A stretch of DNA of 64,000 bases from Ascarosepion bandense. Lineage: Eukaryota; Mollusca; Cephalopoda; Sepiida; Sepiidae. Where the stretch lies: positions 6,675,001 to 6,739,000 of the forward strand of contig JBBBDQ010001122.1 of NCBI GenBank assembly GCA_037127315.1. Direction: 5' to 3'. Below the pieces are notes generated by a model. That model saw only the letters and a list, made by a program, of their open reading frames with translations, searched no databases and was not told where the DNA came from. Every line of letters begins with the position of its first letter. Position 1 is the stretch's first letter. Below, in pieces: positions 19,762 through 29,893 of this stretch. A program made the position numbers and the translations under genes.

Positions 19762-20610
19762 GGGCCTGAAGAAAACTACCACCACCTTTAAATTTGTTGC
19801 TTTTCAATTTTCTTTTGACTTTTTTCAATTCAATCTTAATAATTACACCCTAAACTTTCTGATTGACAAAAAAAAAAAAAGAAAAAAAAGGAAAATTGGA
19901 AAAATTTCAATATTTAAACAATTTTAGGGTGGGGGGCTCAGTTTTTCATACAACGTTATAGTAAATCGATCCTCCATTTTGGAACCACTTGCCGGTACGA
20001 CATTACCTCCACCTGTAAATTGGTTGATTATCAATTTTTTCTTTTACTTTTTTCAGTGCAATCTTATCGATTAAACCCTAAACTTTCCGATTGGCAAAAT
20101 TTTTTTTTTTAAATTTCAACATTTAAAACATTTGGGTGGGGGTCTCAGTTTTTAATACAACCTTATATTAAATCGCTCATGTGCAATTAACTTTTTAGCT
20201 TGCGTATGTTCAACTACTGAATCCTTGGCGAAATTTTTGAATAAAGCCATTCTTGGAGATTCCGAGGAAGATACCATCTAACTAAAGAAAACAAGAGCAA
20301 CAACTCGTCCGAAAAAAAATAACACAAAAAAAAACAAAAAACAAAACAACAACAAAAAAAAAACAAAGCGACCCCAACGCGAGTGGTTCCAAAATGGAGG
20401 ATCGTTTTACTATAACGTTGTAAGAGAAACTGAGCCCCCTAAAACTGTTTAAATATTGAAATTTTTCCAATTTTTCTTTTGATAATCGGAAACTTTATGT
20501 AATAATCGATAAGACTGCGCCGAAAAAAGTAAAAAAAAGGTAAACAAAAAATGAAAAACAATAAATTTAAAGATGGTGGTAGTCTCCTTCAGGTCCGCCC
20601 CTTTTAATAA
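19762..20610. mobile_element. Palindromic element, copy 1
   Basis: Arms at 19762-20005 and 20385-20610 are inverted repeats (CCTGAAG...ACTACCACC, TTTAGGGTGGGGGGCTCAG, CAACGTTATAGTAAATCG and complements). A second partial left-arm unit lies at 20006-20190. The interior (20160-20300, minus strand) contains a short open stretch, SPRMALFKNFAKDSVVE, that is conserved in the copy at 52402-52875. Confidence 0.65.
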
Positions 20611-20939
20611 ATTTCTAATTTAAAATGAAAAATGTATATTTTATTCTTACGCTATTCAACACTATTGCACACACTCCAACTTGCAACCAACCTTCTGATG
20701 AAAACCTTCTGATAATTCTGATAATAACCTGATGATGATAGTTCTGATAACTCTGCATAAAACTTGTAAGCTGTAGGGAGTTCGGTTATGTCTGACACAA
20801 GGCCGAATCAAAGAAAAATTCACCAGCTTTCTACGTCTTCAAGGGGGAGCGTGTTGATAAATATCTACTTGTTAATAAATATTTATTACTTTCCATGATG
20901 TCCCTTTCAAGTTAAGTGCAAACTTTGTGGATTGATTTT
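20611..20939. other. No feature seen
   Basis: AT-rich spacer with short CTGATAA-type repetition around 20690-20755. Confidence 0.5.
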
Positions 20940-21250
20940 CTCATAAACTACTTTTATTATTTACATTGTTCGGACTTTTGTCCTCGTCTTTATTGCCATG
21001 TTTACGACGTTTCGGTCGTTGTACGCTCCGGCCTTCTTCAGGTGCTAGGAATTTCGAACCGAACCATTTATTTCGATCAGTGGGTATATTATTCTCCCTC
21101 CATGTGCGATACCACTTCCGGTTGCCATTAGTTAACTCCCTTTAATTCAACTCGCGAAGTTATTTGTTCCCCACTGCTGTAGCCAGGTCTTGAACTCACA
21201 ATGAACTGACCAATGCCTATATCCACTGGGTCATGTGCACTTGATGTAAA
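20940..21250 (-). mobile_element. SINE-C copy with tRNA-like head
   Basis: On the minus strand ACCCAGTGGATATAGGC (A-box region) and GTGAGTTCAAGACC (B box) form a tRNA-like head at about 21185-21235. The body contains GACGTTTCGG in the plus-strand reading. Related to 2890-3178 and 35195-35480. Confidence 0.6.
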
Positions 21251-21328
21251 TACTACCTCAACTCAGAAGTATAGACAAATACTTATGTAAAAATATTTAC
21301 AGAAACCAGTTTAATACAAACACATATG

Positions 21329-21332
<4 letters not shown>

Positions 21333-21394
<62 letters not shown>
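21333..21394. repeat. (CA)n microsatellite
   Basis: Pure CA run; read on the minus strand it gives the repetitive CVCVCV frame at 21297-21557. Confidence 0.95.
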
Positions 21395-21401
<7 letters not shown>

Positions 21402-21527
21402 AATGAATAAGGAACGAAGAAATTGCAACGTTACCATCATTTTAACTACCTGATGAGACATTGTTCTTTCAAGTGTACAATTTTGTAGTAGCTTGTTGTT
21501 TGTACATGTTCTAAAATATAATTTATA

Positions 21528-21529
<2 letters not shown>

Positions 21530-21604
<75 letters not shown>

Positions 21605-21606
21605 TT
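21530..21606. repeat. CA, TA and GA microsatellites
   Basis: Consecutive (CA)n, (TA)n and (GA)n runs. Confidence 0.95.
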
Positions 21607-21659
21607 AACGAAATATTTTTTTTTATATATCAAGAAACGTTTTGTAGGAAATATAATAA

Positions 21660-21831
21660 AGTGTAAAACGTTTTCGTGTGACGCGTTTCGTCCCTTAGAT
21701 CTTCGAGAGAAAAACAGAGAAAAAGAGAGAGAGGATTATTCAGTTAAAAATAATGTTCTCTCTTTTTCGTCCCTTAGATCGTCATCGTATATATATATAT
21801 ATATATGATGAGAGAGAGGGAAAGAGAGAGA

Positions 21832-21869
<38 letters not shown>

Positions 21870-21870
21870 A
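21660..21870. repeat. GA/TA-rich segment with duplicated block
   Basis: CGTCCCTTAGATC occurs at about 21690 and 21770, each followed by GA-rich sequence; (TA)n at 21789-21806. Confidence 0.7.
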
Positions 21871-22009
21871 CTATCCAATTAAAAATAGTGTTAAGTTTAA
21901 ACGTCATGTGCTGATTCTATTATCCTTTATTCATACATATACATTGCTCTTTTTATATACCTGAGTTTCTGAAAAGTTCCCTACTAAATGACAAAATTAT
22001 GAGATTTTT

Positions 22010-22805
22010 TGTTAATCCTTCTTGGTTCTTCGAAAATATTTTTGCACTCACCCACCTCGCATGTAGATTATTTATTTATTTATTATTATTATTGTGTCAT
22101 TTTTCATCATATTTCGATTTCTGCTTTGGTCTCACTACCAACCAAGTCTGCGGGGAGACCTAAGGCAGGTAATGGCGTGTTGTTATGGCTCCATTTCATG
22201 TTTTTCTATCTTCCCTATCATCCCCAGCATTACATAGATAAAGTTTTCCTTAGTGTGTGGGCTGTACTTAATAAGACAATTTTTTGTATATCTCTTAAGC
22301 TGGGGTTTCCAGGGATTCTTTCAATGTGTTGTTTTGTTCCATTTTTTATCATTCCAAGTGAACCTACTATCACTGGCACAACTCTTGTTTTCAATTTCCA
22401 CATTTTTTCTATTTCAATTTCCAGGTCTTTATATTTTGACAGTTTTTCAAATTCCTTGATTGCTATGTTACAATCCGCTGGGCAAGCCATATCAATTAAT
22501 AGACAAGTTTTCTCCTTCTGGTTTTTAACAATAATGTCTGGCCTATTTGCTTCAATTTTTCTGTCTGTGTAGATGGTGTAATCCCATAGAATGGTTACAT
22601 CTTCTATTTCTGTAACCGGTGCTGGGTGATGTTCATATCAGTGTTTGTTTACAGCTTTTCCATAATGTTTGCACATTGCCCAATGTAAATATTGCCCAAC
22701 TCTATCGTGGCGATTTTTATATTCATTTGGGGCAAGCACAGAACAGCCTGAGATTAGGTGGTCTATTGTTTCTTGGTGTTTATCACAAAACCTGCATTTT
22801 GGATC

Positions 22806-22812
<7 letters not shown>
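22010..22812 (-). pseudogene. LINE C-terminal region with zinc knuckle
   Basis: From 22812 downwards the minus strand reads MDPKCRFCDKHQETIDHLI, ISGCSVLAPNEYKNRHDRV, HWAMCKHYGKA, a single in-frame stop, then TILWDYTIYTDRKIEANRPD, KTCLLIDMACPAD and TRVVPVIVGSLGMI. This is the zinc-knuckle plus restriction-like domain at the C-terminus of a widespread LINE group, with invariant-looking CxxC, RRHD-like and RPDI...D elements. It is truncated at an (ATT)n at 22808-22852. Apart from one stop codon the reading is intact, so it is a relatively young copy. Confidence 0.75.

Positions 22813-22852
<40 letters not shown>
22808..22852. repeat. (ATT)n microsatellite
   Basis: Trinucleotide run at the 5' truncation point of the LINE copy. 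Confidence 0.95.
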
Positions 22853-22854
<2 letters not shown>

Positions 22855-23015
22855 TTAGAAAAAATACACAAAGTGATAAGTAATCCTGGAGGACAAATAT
22901 AGAAATACCAATATACACATTCTGACACCCAGTCGATAATCAAGCAGCCGCTACGCAGCCAAATGCGTGTAATAACTTCAAGATGGCTAACCAAGATAAA
23001 CTCAGATTGAAAGTA

Positions 23016-23876
23016 CGAGTGTCTTTCAATAAATAAGGTGAGTTTTTCGGTATAAGGACTTAGAAGCTTACTTTTCTTTTATTTTTCAACATTGTCTCCC
23101 AGCAGTGTCACACACTTTTCTCATCTGTGCACAAGCTTCTGTATTCCTCAGGGTAAAAAATCTTTGGACTGATGTCTCAGCCAATCACTCACAGCACTTT
23201 TGACTTCATCGTCACTTTCAAACTTTGTGCCTCTCATGAACGCTTTCAAGGGACCAAACAGGTGAAAGTCTGAAGGGGCAAAGTCTAGGCTGTAAGGTGG
23301 ATGAGGGAGCAGTTCCCAGCCCAGCTCGTTGATGGTTTGCACCATTTGGGTTGCTGTGTGAGCTGACCTTCGAGTAGGCGAGGTCATCATGGACAATTTT
23401 GTGTGCTGTCCCAACAGATAGGCTCAAAGTCCTTCCAATGTCATACACTGTCACCCTTCTGTCAGACTGAATGAGGGCAGTGACTGATTTGATCACCTCA
23501 GGAGACCTCACTTCTGTAGACCTCCCAGGTCTGTCTTCATCCTCAACACTACTCCGTCCTTCTTTAAACAATTTAGCCCACTTGTAGACATTTTTTGGCT
23601 GAAACATGTGGCACCATGCACAGTTCACATTCTCCTATGAATTTCAACTGGTTTGCACCCTTCAGAAACCAAAAACTTGATAACTGACCTCTATTCAATC
23701 CTGGAGCATGCTTCTTGGTCGACCATCTTTGTTAATCTCCAAAACTCTCAAAGTTTTTTTTCAATCTGAAAAAAAAAAATCCCTTTGAAAAAGAAGAAAA
23801 GGAAAAAAAGTAAGCTTCTATCTCTATTAGAAGTCATTATACCGAAAAATTCACCTTATTTATTGATTGACCCTCG
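23016..23876 (-). mobile_element. Mariner transposon with intact ends and internal deletion
   Basis: Perfectly recognisable terminal inverted repeats (CGAGTGTCTTTCAATAAATA at the left, CGAGGGTCAATCAATAAATA as the complement at the right) run for about 38 bp to TTTTTCGGTAT. A TA flanks each end (23014-23015 and 23877-23878). At 861 bp it is about two thirds of a usual mariner length. Confidence 0.85.
23148..23628 (-). pseudogene. Mariner transposase with deleted catalytic centre
   Basis: The N-terminal helix-turn-helix region is present (NVYKWAKLFKEGRSSVEDE, then VRSPEVIKSVTALIQSDRR and LSVGTAHKIVHDDL). The sequence then jumps to HTATQMVQTINELGWELLP and HPPYSLDFAPSDFHLFGPL in another frame. 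The segment with the first two catalytic Asp residues is missing, and only the third (in LDFAPSD) remains. N-terminal sequence upstream of 23628 continues only in degraded form. The copy could be mobilised in trans, as its ends are intact, but cannot make transposase. Confidence 0.8.
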
Positions 23877-24039
23877 TATTCACAAATATCTAGACAAGAC
23901 CGCTAAGTCGATTTTGTTTCCTCATCTCTCAAACATGTAAAAAAAAAAGGCAACTTTCTCGACACCCAGTAATAATGCTATCCCGTCCTTCCAGCTTATG
24001 CATAGTTGGATAGTTCGCCATCCACGAGGAGGCATTAAC

Positions 24040-24360
24040 TAATTAACGTTCTGTGTTACTGAATAGGGTAATTTACTGATGTAATACATATGTGATGTAA
24101 TGAATATTCATGCACCTTGGTTCCCCCTCACAGTAATATGATTGGCTGGTGTCAGCCATAAATATAGACTAAGGCGACGACGGACATAGGTCTACGTCTA
24201 TTGGTCTACGTCTATTGACTACGCCTATTGTATAAGTCTAGGTCTCAGCATACTGCATACGACTACGACGAGTACCGTCCATTAAGGCTACTTGCTAGAT
24301 TGTCCTACCCGGTTACATTTGCCAAAACCGCTTAGCTACTTCGAATAATATATATGGGTA
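24040..24360 (+). repeat. LTR-like repeat, copy 1
   Basis: Shares with 28977-29265 the order ACCTTGGTTCCCC, ATTGGCTGGTGTCAGCCATAAATA (an inverted CCAAT box then a TATA-like box), repeated GTCTACGTC units, ATACTGCAT, CTACCCGGTTA and CCGCTTAG. The promoter-like layout suggests an LTR. Ends and target duplication were not found. Confidence 0.5.
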
Positions 24361-24429
24361 TCTCTTTCCGGGACATATCATTTACTATAGTGCTTCTTAT
24401 TTTACAAAATCGAAACATGTACATTTTAA

Positions 24430-25045
24430 CACCTCTAATTTTTTTTTTTTAATCATTTCACCCCGAGCAAGGCGGAAACGCCACTGATGTGCAGGGGGTT
24501 ACATAGATGTAAAAAGATTAATTAATTAGAAAAGAGTGAGGAGTACAAACTAGTTAGAAAGGAACAATAGAAAGCTGAGAAAGCAGGTGCGATGACAGAT
24601 ACATAGGTGGAGAGAAAGGGAAGGTTATACAGGGGAGGGAGAGAGCTAGAGTTCAGTGGTTAGTAGATGAGTATTGATTTTGCATTTAAATTTCTGGAGG
24701 TTGTAGCCGTCAGGAAAGCAAGAATACGGGAGTGAGTTCCACAGGCGGGATGTGCGAGAGAGGAAGCTGCAGGAGTAGAATTGTCGTCTGCATTTGGCTA
24801 ACCTGACTGTGAATGGGTGGGACCCAGTTGCCAGTCTGGTTGCACGTTTAAACACCTGTTGAGGAGGCATCAGTGACTTAAGCTCATCCGAGCAGAATCC
24901 ATGAAAGTATTTATAGAAGAGACAAAGGGAGGCCACATTTCGACGATGGGGAAGTGGCTGCAGTCGAGTCGCCAGATCAGTACCTATCACATTACAGACT
25001 CTCCTTTGGAGCTTGTCAAGAACACTGAGGAGAACGGCAGGGGCA
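24430..25045 (-). pseudogene. CR1/jockey-like LINE 3' end
   Basis: The minus-strand frame 24990-24646 reads IGTDLATRLQPLPHRRNVAS, LCLFYKYFHGFCSDELKSLM and LWNSLPYSCFPDGYNLQKFK, to a natural stop. It is followed by a 3'UTR that ends in the family's signature ACCCCGAGCAAGGCGG...CACTGATGTGCAGGGGG. The frame is clean in this C-terminal portion. It is 5'-truncated at about 25045. Confidence 0.8.
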
Positions 25046-25500
25046 CCTGACCATAAATGGCAGCAGTAATATCAGAAGCCACGAGACTCATGCCTGCTGA
25101 AACATCCAGACATTTATTATTAGTATTTTCTTTTTTACACACATTCCTTCGGATTTTCAACCAAAGAGCAAAGATCAGAAATGACCTCGTGACCTTTCTC
25201 ACTAATCTTTTTTGTAAAAATCAGAAAAAAAAAGAAAAAAGAAAAAACAAAAACGACCCCCCTCCCAAAAAAAAACCAACCCTATATAGCACACATAGAT
25301 AAAGTTATTCGTAATGTTGGTTGTTTTGTTTTTATGGCATATCAACCTCGGCGGGTCATTTATTGCCAACTAAATTTTATTGCTGGTAATACCTTTTTCT
25401 TTTCAACAATTTATTGTTGTTTTTATATAAGTTTTGTGTCTAGTAATACTTTTTTCTTTTCGAGTATCAAGATTCATTGGGATTTGTTTTTTTTTAGGGC
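25046..25500. other. Spacer with A-rich tract and repeat D fragment
   Basis: A-rich run at about 25225-25275 and a repeat-D fragment at 25335-25375. No gene. Confidence 0.5.
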
Positions 25501-25501
25501 A

Positions 25502-25677
25502 GAGTCCCCAAGTCCTACCCTTGTTATTTAGCCCATAACTGAAGGGAAGGGACGGATTAATACCTTTCCCAAGGGTACTAGTGCTTAAGTGAATGCAGGG
25601 CATTCAACTGGAATTCGAACTCGGCTCACCGATTTCTCTTTCCGAGGCGATATCCACTGCACCACAACGCACATCCG
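25502..25677 (-). mobile_element. SINE-A body and tRNA-like head, fused to a 5S rRNA head
   Basis: Minus strand: CGTTGTGGTGCAGTGGATATC (tRNA-like head), GAGTTCGAATTCCAG (B box), body GGGAAAGGTATTAATCCGTC, truncated after GTTATGGGCTAAATAAC. Its 5' end is immediately preceded by the 5S rRNA-like sequence at 25684-25806, giving a 5S-tRNA-body order also seen at 63363-63650. Confidence 0.75.
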
Positions 25678-25683
25678 TCACTA

Positions 25684-25806
25684 AACGCTTACAGCACCTG
25701 GTATTCCCAAGCGGTCACCCATCTAAATACTGACCAGGCTCAACGTTGCTTAACTTCGGTGATCGAGCGAGAACCGGTGTTTTCAACGTGATATGGCCGT
25801 AAGCCT
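25684..25806 (-). pseudogene. Nearly complete 5S rRNA-derived SINE head
   Basis: The minus strand reads GCTTACGGCCATATCACGTTG...GAAAACACCGGTTCTCG...CCGAAGTTAAGCAACG...AGATGGGTGACCGCTTGGGAATACC...GGTGCTGTAAGC, essentially full-length 5S rRNA. Box A (GAAGTTAAGC), the intermediate element (GATGGGTGACC) and box C (GGGAATACC) are all retained, so internal Pol III promotion is conceivable. The fusion to a SINE body argues it is a retroposon head rather than a functional rRNA gene. Confidence 0.8.
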
Positions 25807-25849
25807 ATTCGTAATGTGTGAGCTCTAATTATTATGAGTAAAAGTTTTT

Positions 25850-26040
25850 TGTATTTCTTTAGGGCATGGTCTACCATGAATTCCTTCAATGAGTCTTTCT
25901 GAACCTTTTACAACCAATCCGAGTGCTCCAAATACAACTGGAATTACTGATGTCCTCATGTGCCACATTTTTTAGATTTCCAGTTGTATTCTAATAGACT
26001 TTTGAAGATCTTCAAAGATGAATTACAATCTGCAGGCACA
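25850..26040 (-). pseudogene. LINE C-terminal fragment related to 22010-22812
   Basis: On the minus strand it resembles the segment around the restriction-like domain (GTAATTCCAGTTGTATTTGG...). Strongly decayed; orientation and family are inferred from its neighbours. Confidence 0.35.
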
Positions 26041-26044
26041 TTAT

Positions 26045-26607
26045 TATTATGTTGTCATTTTTCATCATATTTCGATTTCTGCTATGGTTGCACTACCTGC
26101 CAAGTCTACGAGAAAACCTAAGGCAGGTCGTGGTGTGTTGTTATGGCTTCATTTCATGTTTTTTCTATCTCCCTTAATATCCCTAACCTCCCCTATCATC
26201 CCTAATCTCCCCTATCATCCCTAATCTTCCCTAACATCCATTATTATTATGTCATTTTTCATCATATTTCGATTTCTGCTTTGGTCTCACTACCAACCAA
26301 GTCTGCGGGGAGACCTAAGGCAGGTCGTGGCGTGTTGTTATGGCCTCATTTCATGTTTTTCTATCTTCCCTATCATCCCTAGCGTTACATAGATAAAGTT
26401 TTCCTTAGTGTGTGGGCTGTACTTAATAAGACAATTTTTTGTATATCTCTTAAGCTGGGGTTTTCAGGGATTCTTTCAATGTGTTGTTTTGTTCCATTTT
26501 TTTATCATTCCAAGTGCACCTACTATCACTGGCACAACTCTTGTTTTCAATTTCCACATTTTTTCTATTTCAATTTCCAGGTCTTTATATTTTGACAGTT
26601 TTTCAAA
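26045..26607 (-). pseudogene. LINE C-terminal region, second copy
   Basis: The stretch 26240-26607 is over 90 percent alike by eye to 22080-22450: FEKLSKYKDLEIEIEKMWK and TRVVPVIVGALGMIKK, followed by the same 3' sequence. The 3' part (CATTTTTCATCATATTTCG...GGCAGGTCGTGG) is duplicated at 26045-26160. It is truncated at (ATT)n 26608-26645, as the first copy is truncated at an ATT run. Confidence 0.7.
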
Positions 26608-26644
<37 letters not shown>

Positions 26645-26645
26645 T
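26608..26645. repeat. (ATT)n microsatellite
   Basis: Trinucleotide run. Confidence 0.95.
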
Positions 26646-27120
26646 CTTTCAAGCGGTGTTTCATTTTCAACCAGAGATCTTACAATGTGGGTGCTCTTTG
26701 TCAAGTCATACGACTTCCCACGGATAGCATCTTTCAAAGCATATGTGAAGTGCCAAGCAATGCAAACTTCTGAAGCGATTTCAGTTTTATCAATATAGGA
26801 TTTTAAGTTCACTGAGATAGACTACAACGCTCGATTGATAACCCGGAACATTACTTGGCTGAACATGCCATATTCTGACAACTTTGATAAGGGGATCTCT
26901 GCGTTTCTTTTGATTGGGTACTACGGTCACAAGGAAGACACACGTCATTGAGAAGACATTTTGTTGTTTCTTTGTCAACAACTGGTTTTGTGATTTTAAG
27001 TACGCCTTGAAATCGCGCAAGATCTTGACTTGGTCGTCTTCGATCGCTTTTGGCCTGTGGAGGTAGCACTTCTCGTCGACTTCGTGAATATTTCCTACAT
27101 AGCATAGACACCAATGCAGA
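26646..27120 (-). other. Unrecognised, possibly decayed coding sequence
   Basis: Minus-strand frames read EIASEVCIAWHFTYALKDAI and TKSTHIVRSLVENETPLE (26812-26650) and, in other frames, LLNDVCLPCDRSTQ (26851-27114). Amino-acid composition looks protein-like and frames shift, as in a decayed transposon gene, but I do not recognise the family. Confidence 0.3.
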
Positions 27121-27359
27121 TAAGGCGCTATTTTATCATGACATCACTTGTATTATTACTATTAACTTACATATATTAAATCTTGATACAAATAAGATCT
27201 GATGACATTTGCAGGAAGTCAAGTGACAGCAAATCCCTTCAATACTTCAGTACAAATTACTATTGTTATTATTTTAAACGTCTAAGATAACGCTTTTTAC
27301 TTTCCATCAGCATAGCTGATGCTAACCCCCAGGAGAGTGACTCAGGTTTTTCTCGCATG

Positions 27360-27500
27360 AATCTATTATACATAAGCTTACAATTCGTCATTGCTTTGAA
27401 TATTGCTAATTGTTCCCATCTTCTTGTTTCCTAGTCAATTTTGATCTTCAAACATTTAAATGCAATGTCAATTGTTATCTTTTTAATTCTTGTTATTTTA
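27360..27500 (+). pseudogene. CR1/jockey-like LINE end
   Basis: TTCCTAGTCAATTTTGATC...TTTAAATGCAATGTCAATTG matches the last codons of the LINE family (NLQKFKCKIN-type). Confidence 0.5.
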
Positions 27501-27506
27501 TTGTCA

Positions 27507-27962
27507 GTTAAGTGCCATACATGATACACGCTTTGGGCGATCATGTCTCGAAAGTGACATGACTGACTGGGCAGAAGATTATCCCGCAGTAGGTTCCCAT
27601 TGCTTTCTGCGATAGATTGGTTGCCAACCAAGGCTATAGAACCCAATCTGTCCTGTTATTTGACTCAAAGCTAGAGGGAGAAGAGATATATTATTAAGTA
27701 CTCATTAGTGGGGGATCAGTTTATTACTTCACGACAATAGAAAACCGATTCCCCACTTTATACCCAGTAGAAGCTTTAATTGTTTTCAACTATTATGTTC
27801 AGTCAGTTAAGTGCCATACGTGATACACGCTTTGGGAGATCACGTCTCGAAATAGACTTGACTGACTGGGAAGAAGATTATCCTGCAGTAGGTTGCCATT
27901 GCTTTCTGCGGTCGACTGGTTGCCAACCAAGGCTATAGAACCCAATCTGTCCTATTTTATTG
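27507..27962 (-). mobile_element. SINE-A tail dimer with conserved linker
   Basis: Two SINE-A 3' halves (27507-27690 and 27802-27962) are joined by a linker of about 110 bp containing GGGGGATCAGTTTATTACTTC and TTTATACCCAGTAGAAGC. The same linker joins SINE-A halves at 38170-38280 and 55960-56077. Confidence 0.7.
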
Positions 27963-28239
27963 TACTCTCTCCTTAATCGTGTTTTTTTTTCTCTCGTATT
28001 TAACACTCAGCAAATACTTGGGTTTTAATAGTTTTATTGTCTTGTTTTGAGTGAGATAATTAAAATAATTGTAAACATTCATATTGCACACCAGTAAATG
28101 TTTAGTTGATTTTCCAGGATATCAAGTGACACCAAGTTCTTTCAATGCCCCGGCTAATTATTATTATTATTATTATTATTATTATTGTAGTAGTAGTAGT
28201 AGTTAAGAAAGGAGTGTTTACTTTCTATGTAATAGCATT

Positions 28240-28800
28240 CCTTCGCTATGGACATGAATATTTGTCAATTTCCTAACAAATTAAGACGGAATTTAAGGCA
28301 ACAGAGATGTGGTTCTGCGGTACAGAAGGATGTTGAGAGTATCATGGACAGCGTATGGATATTTTTTTTTCAAAGAAAAGAGTGCTTAACGGTTATGCAA
28401 TATCGATGTTCTTATATGGCAGTGAAAATAGGAGAATCTCCTCACAGGTGAAGAGAAGACTTGAGGGGATGTGGCTCTACTGTGGTATGATGAGAATACT
28501 ATGGACACAGCAAGTGAGTAATGAGGAATTTTTAAGGAAAATGGATATAAAAAACAAAAAAACAAGTGAAATTCCTGGGACACATAATGAAGAAAGAGAA
28601 CTTGGAGAGTTTAACGCTCACAGGACATGTTGAAGACAAGATGGTCAGATGAGAATAGCTATAACGTACCTGACGTGGTTGTGCAAATAGATGACAGAAG
28701 AAGAATGGGGAGGGATAGCAAAAAACAGAAACAGCTATAAAATATTGGTAGTTGTGGGGAGCCATGACGGCCAACGTCCTGAAAGGACGCGTCACATAGA
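28240..28800 (+). pseudogene. RTE-like LINE end, rearranged
   Basis: Contains KRRLEGMWLYCGMMRILWTQQVSNEEFLRKM and then KFLGHI-type sequence in shifted frames, ending with CGTCCTGAAAGGACGCGTC. A partial extra copy of the middle section precedes it at 28280-28350. Preceded by (ATT)n/(TAG)n at 28158-28204. Confidence 0.6.
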
Positions 28801-28817
28801 AGAAGAGGTTTTTGATG

Positions 28818-28976
28818 GCTTCAGTTAGTCAGATAAGGGCCATCCGTGATACACGCTTGGGCGATCATTGTCTCGAAAGAGGTTTCCATTAAATTTCTGC
28901 GGTAGAATATAAAACCCAATCTGTCCTGCTATTTAACCCATGGCTGGAGAGAGAAGCGACGGATTAGTACTTTTCT
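28818..28976 (-). mobile_element. SINE-A fragment
   Basis: TGATACACGCTTGGGCGATC, CCCAATCTGTCCTG and GACGGATTAGTAC in reverse orientation; part of the body is deleted. Confidence 0.65.
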
Positions 28977-29265
28977 GATGTAATGAATACGCATACACCT
29001 TGGTTCCCCTTCACAGTAATGTGATTGGCTGGTGTCAGCCATAAATACCGACGAAGTCGAGAACGCAGAGAGGCTTACAGTTCTTCCACTAAAGGTCTAC
29101 AGGTCATCAACTAGAGGCCTACGTCCATAGGTCTACGCCTAGTGACTACTTCTACATCACAGGATACTGCATGCGACGATTAACGTCCATTACGTCTACT
29201 GACTAGATTTTTCTACCCGGTTATATTTGTTTAAACCGCTTAGTTATCTCGAATGATATATATAT
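28977..29265 (+). repeat. LTR-like repeat, copy 2
   Basis: Counterpart of 24040-24360 with the same CCAAT/TATA-like block and GTCTACG repeats. It ends in (TA)n at 29258-29275. Confidence 0.5.
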
Positions 29266-29304
29266 ATATATATCATCCACACACACACACACATATATAT
29301 ATTA

Positions 29305-29425
29305 GTCATCCATTCGCTGCATCACAGCTCATCAGTGTGGCTAGACATATCCACTTGCTCCTGGCCGGGATCGAAACTCGATCGATTTGGTGTCAGTCGG
29401 AGTCTCTACTCTCTAAGCCATCGGC
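29305..29425 (-). mobile_element. tRNA-like SINE with truncated hammerhead (copy B)
   Basis: Minus strand: a tRNA-like head at about 29415-29360 (ATGGCTTAGAGAGTAGAG; B-box region GAGTTTCGATCCC), then CTGATGA (29335-29329), stem II GCTG-TGATG-CAGC, then GAA directly joined to TGGATGAC. The stem III hairpin and the cleavage triplet are deleted. Confidence 0.65.
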
Positions 29426-29430
29426 GCATG

Positions 29431-29746
<316 letters not shown>

Positions 29747-29757
29747 TATATATATAT

Positions 29758-29893
29758 ATCCCTTTTCCGAGAGATATCATTTTATCAAGGATATTTGCGC
29801 GTAAGTGAATGCAATAAATTCAAGTGAAATTCGAACCCGGCTCTTTGATTTCTAGCTCCGAGCCGATATCCACTGCACCACAACGCACATCTT
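29758..29893 (-). mobile_element. SINE-A head fragment
   Basis: GTGAAATTCGAACCCGGCTC (B-box region) and CCGAGCCGATATCCACTGC...GCACATC in reverse orientation. Confidence 0.7.

Noticed and set aside
20690..20760. Additional hammerhead cores at CTGATGA-like repeats
   Set aside because: CTGATGATGATAG and CTGATGAAAACC lack any stem II or GAAA at the right distance; simple repetition explains them.
22009..22572. 187-codon plus-strand frame
   Set aside because: Antisense of the LINE C-terminal region, whose minus-strand reading has recognisable motifs.
25684..25806. Functional 5S rRNA gene
   Set aside because: Nearly complete, but fused directly to a SINE body, single-copy here and mutated in stems; treated as a SINE head.
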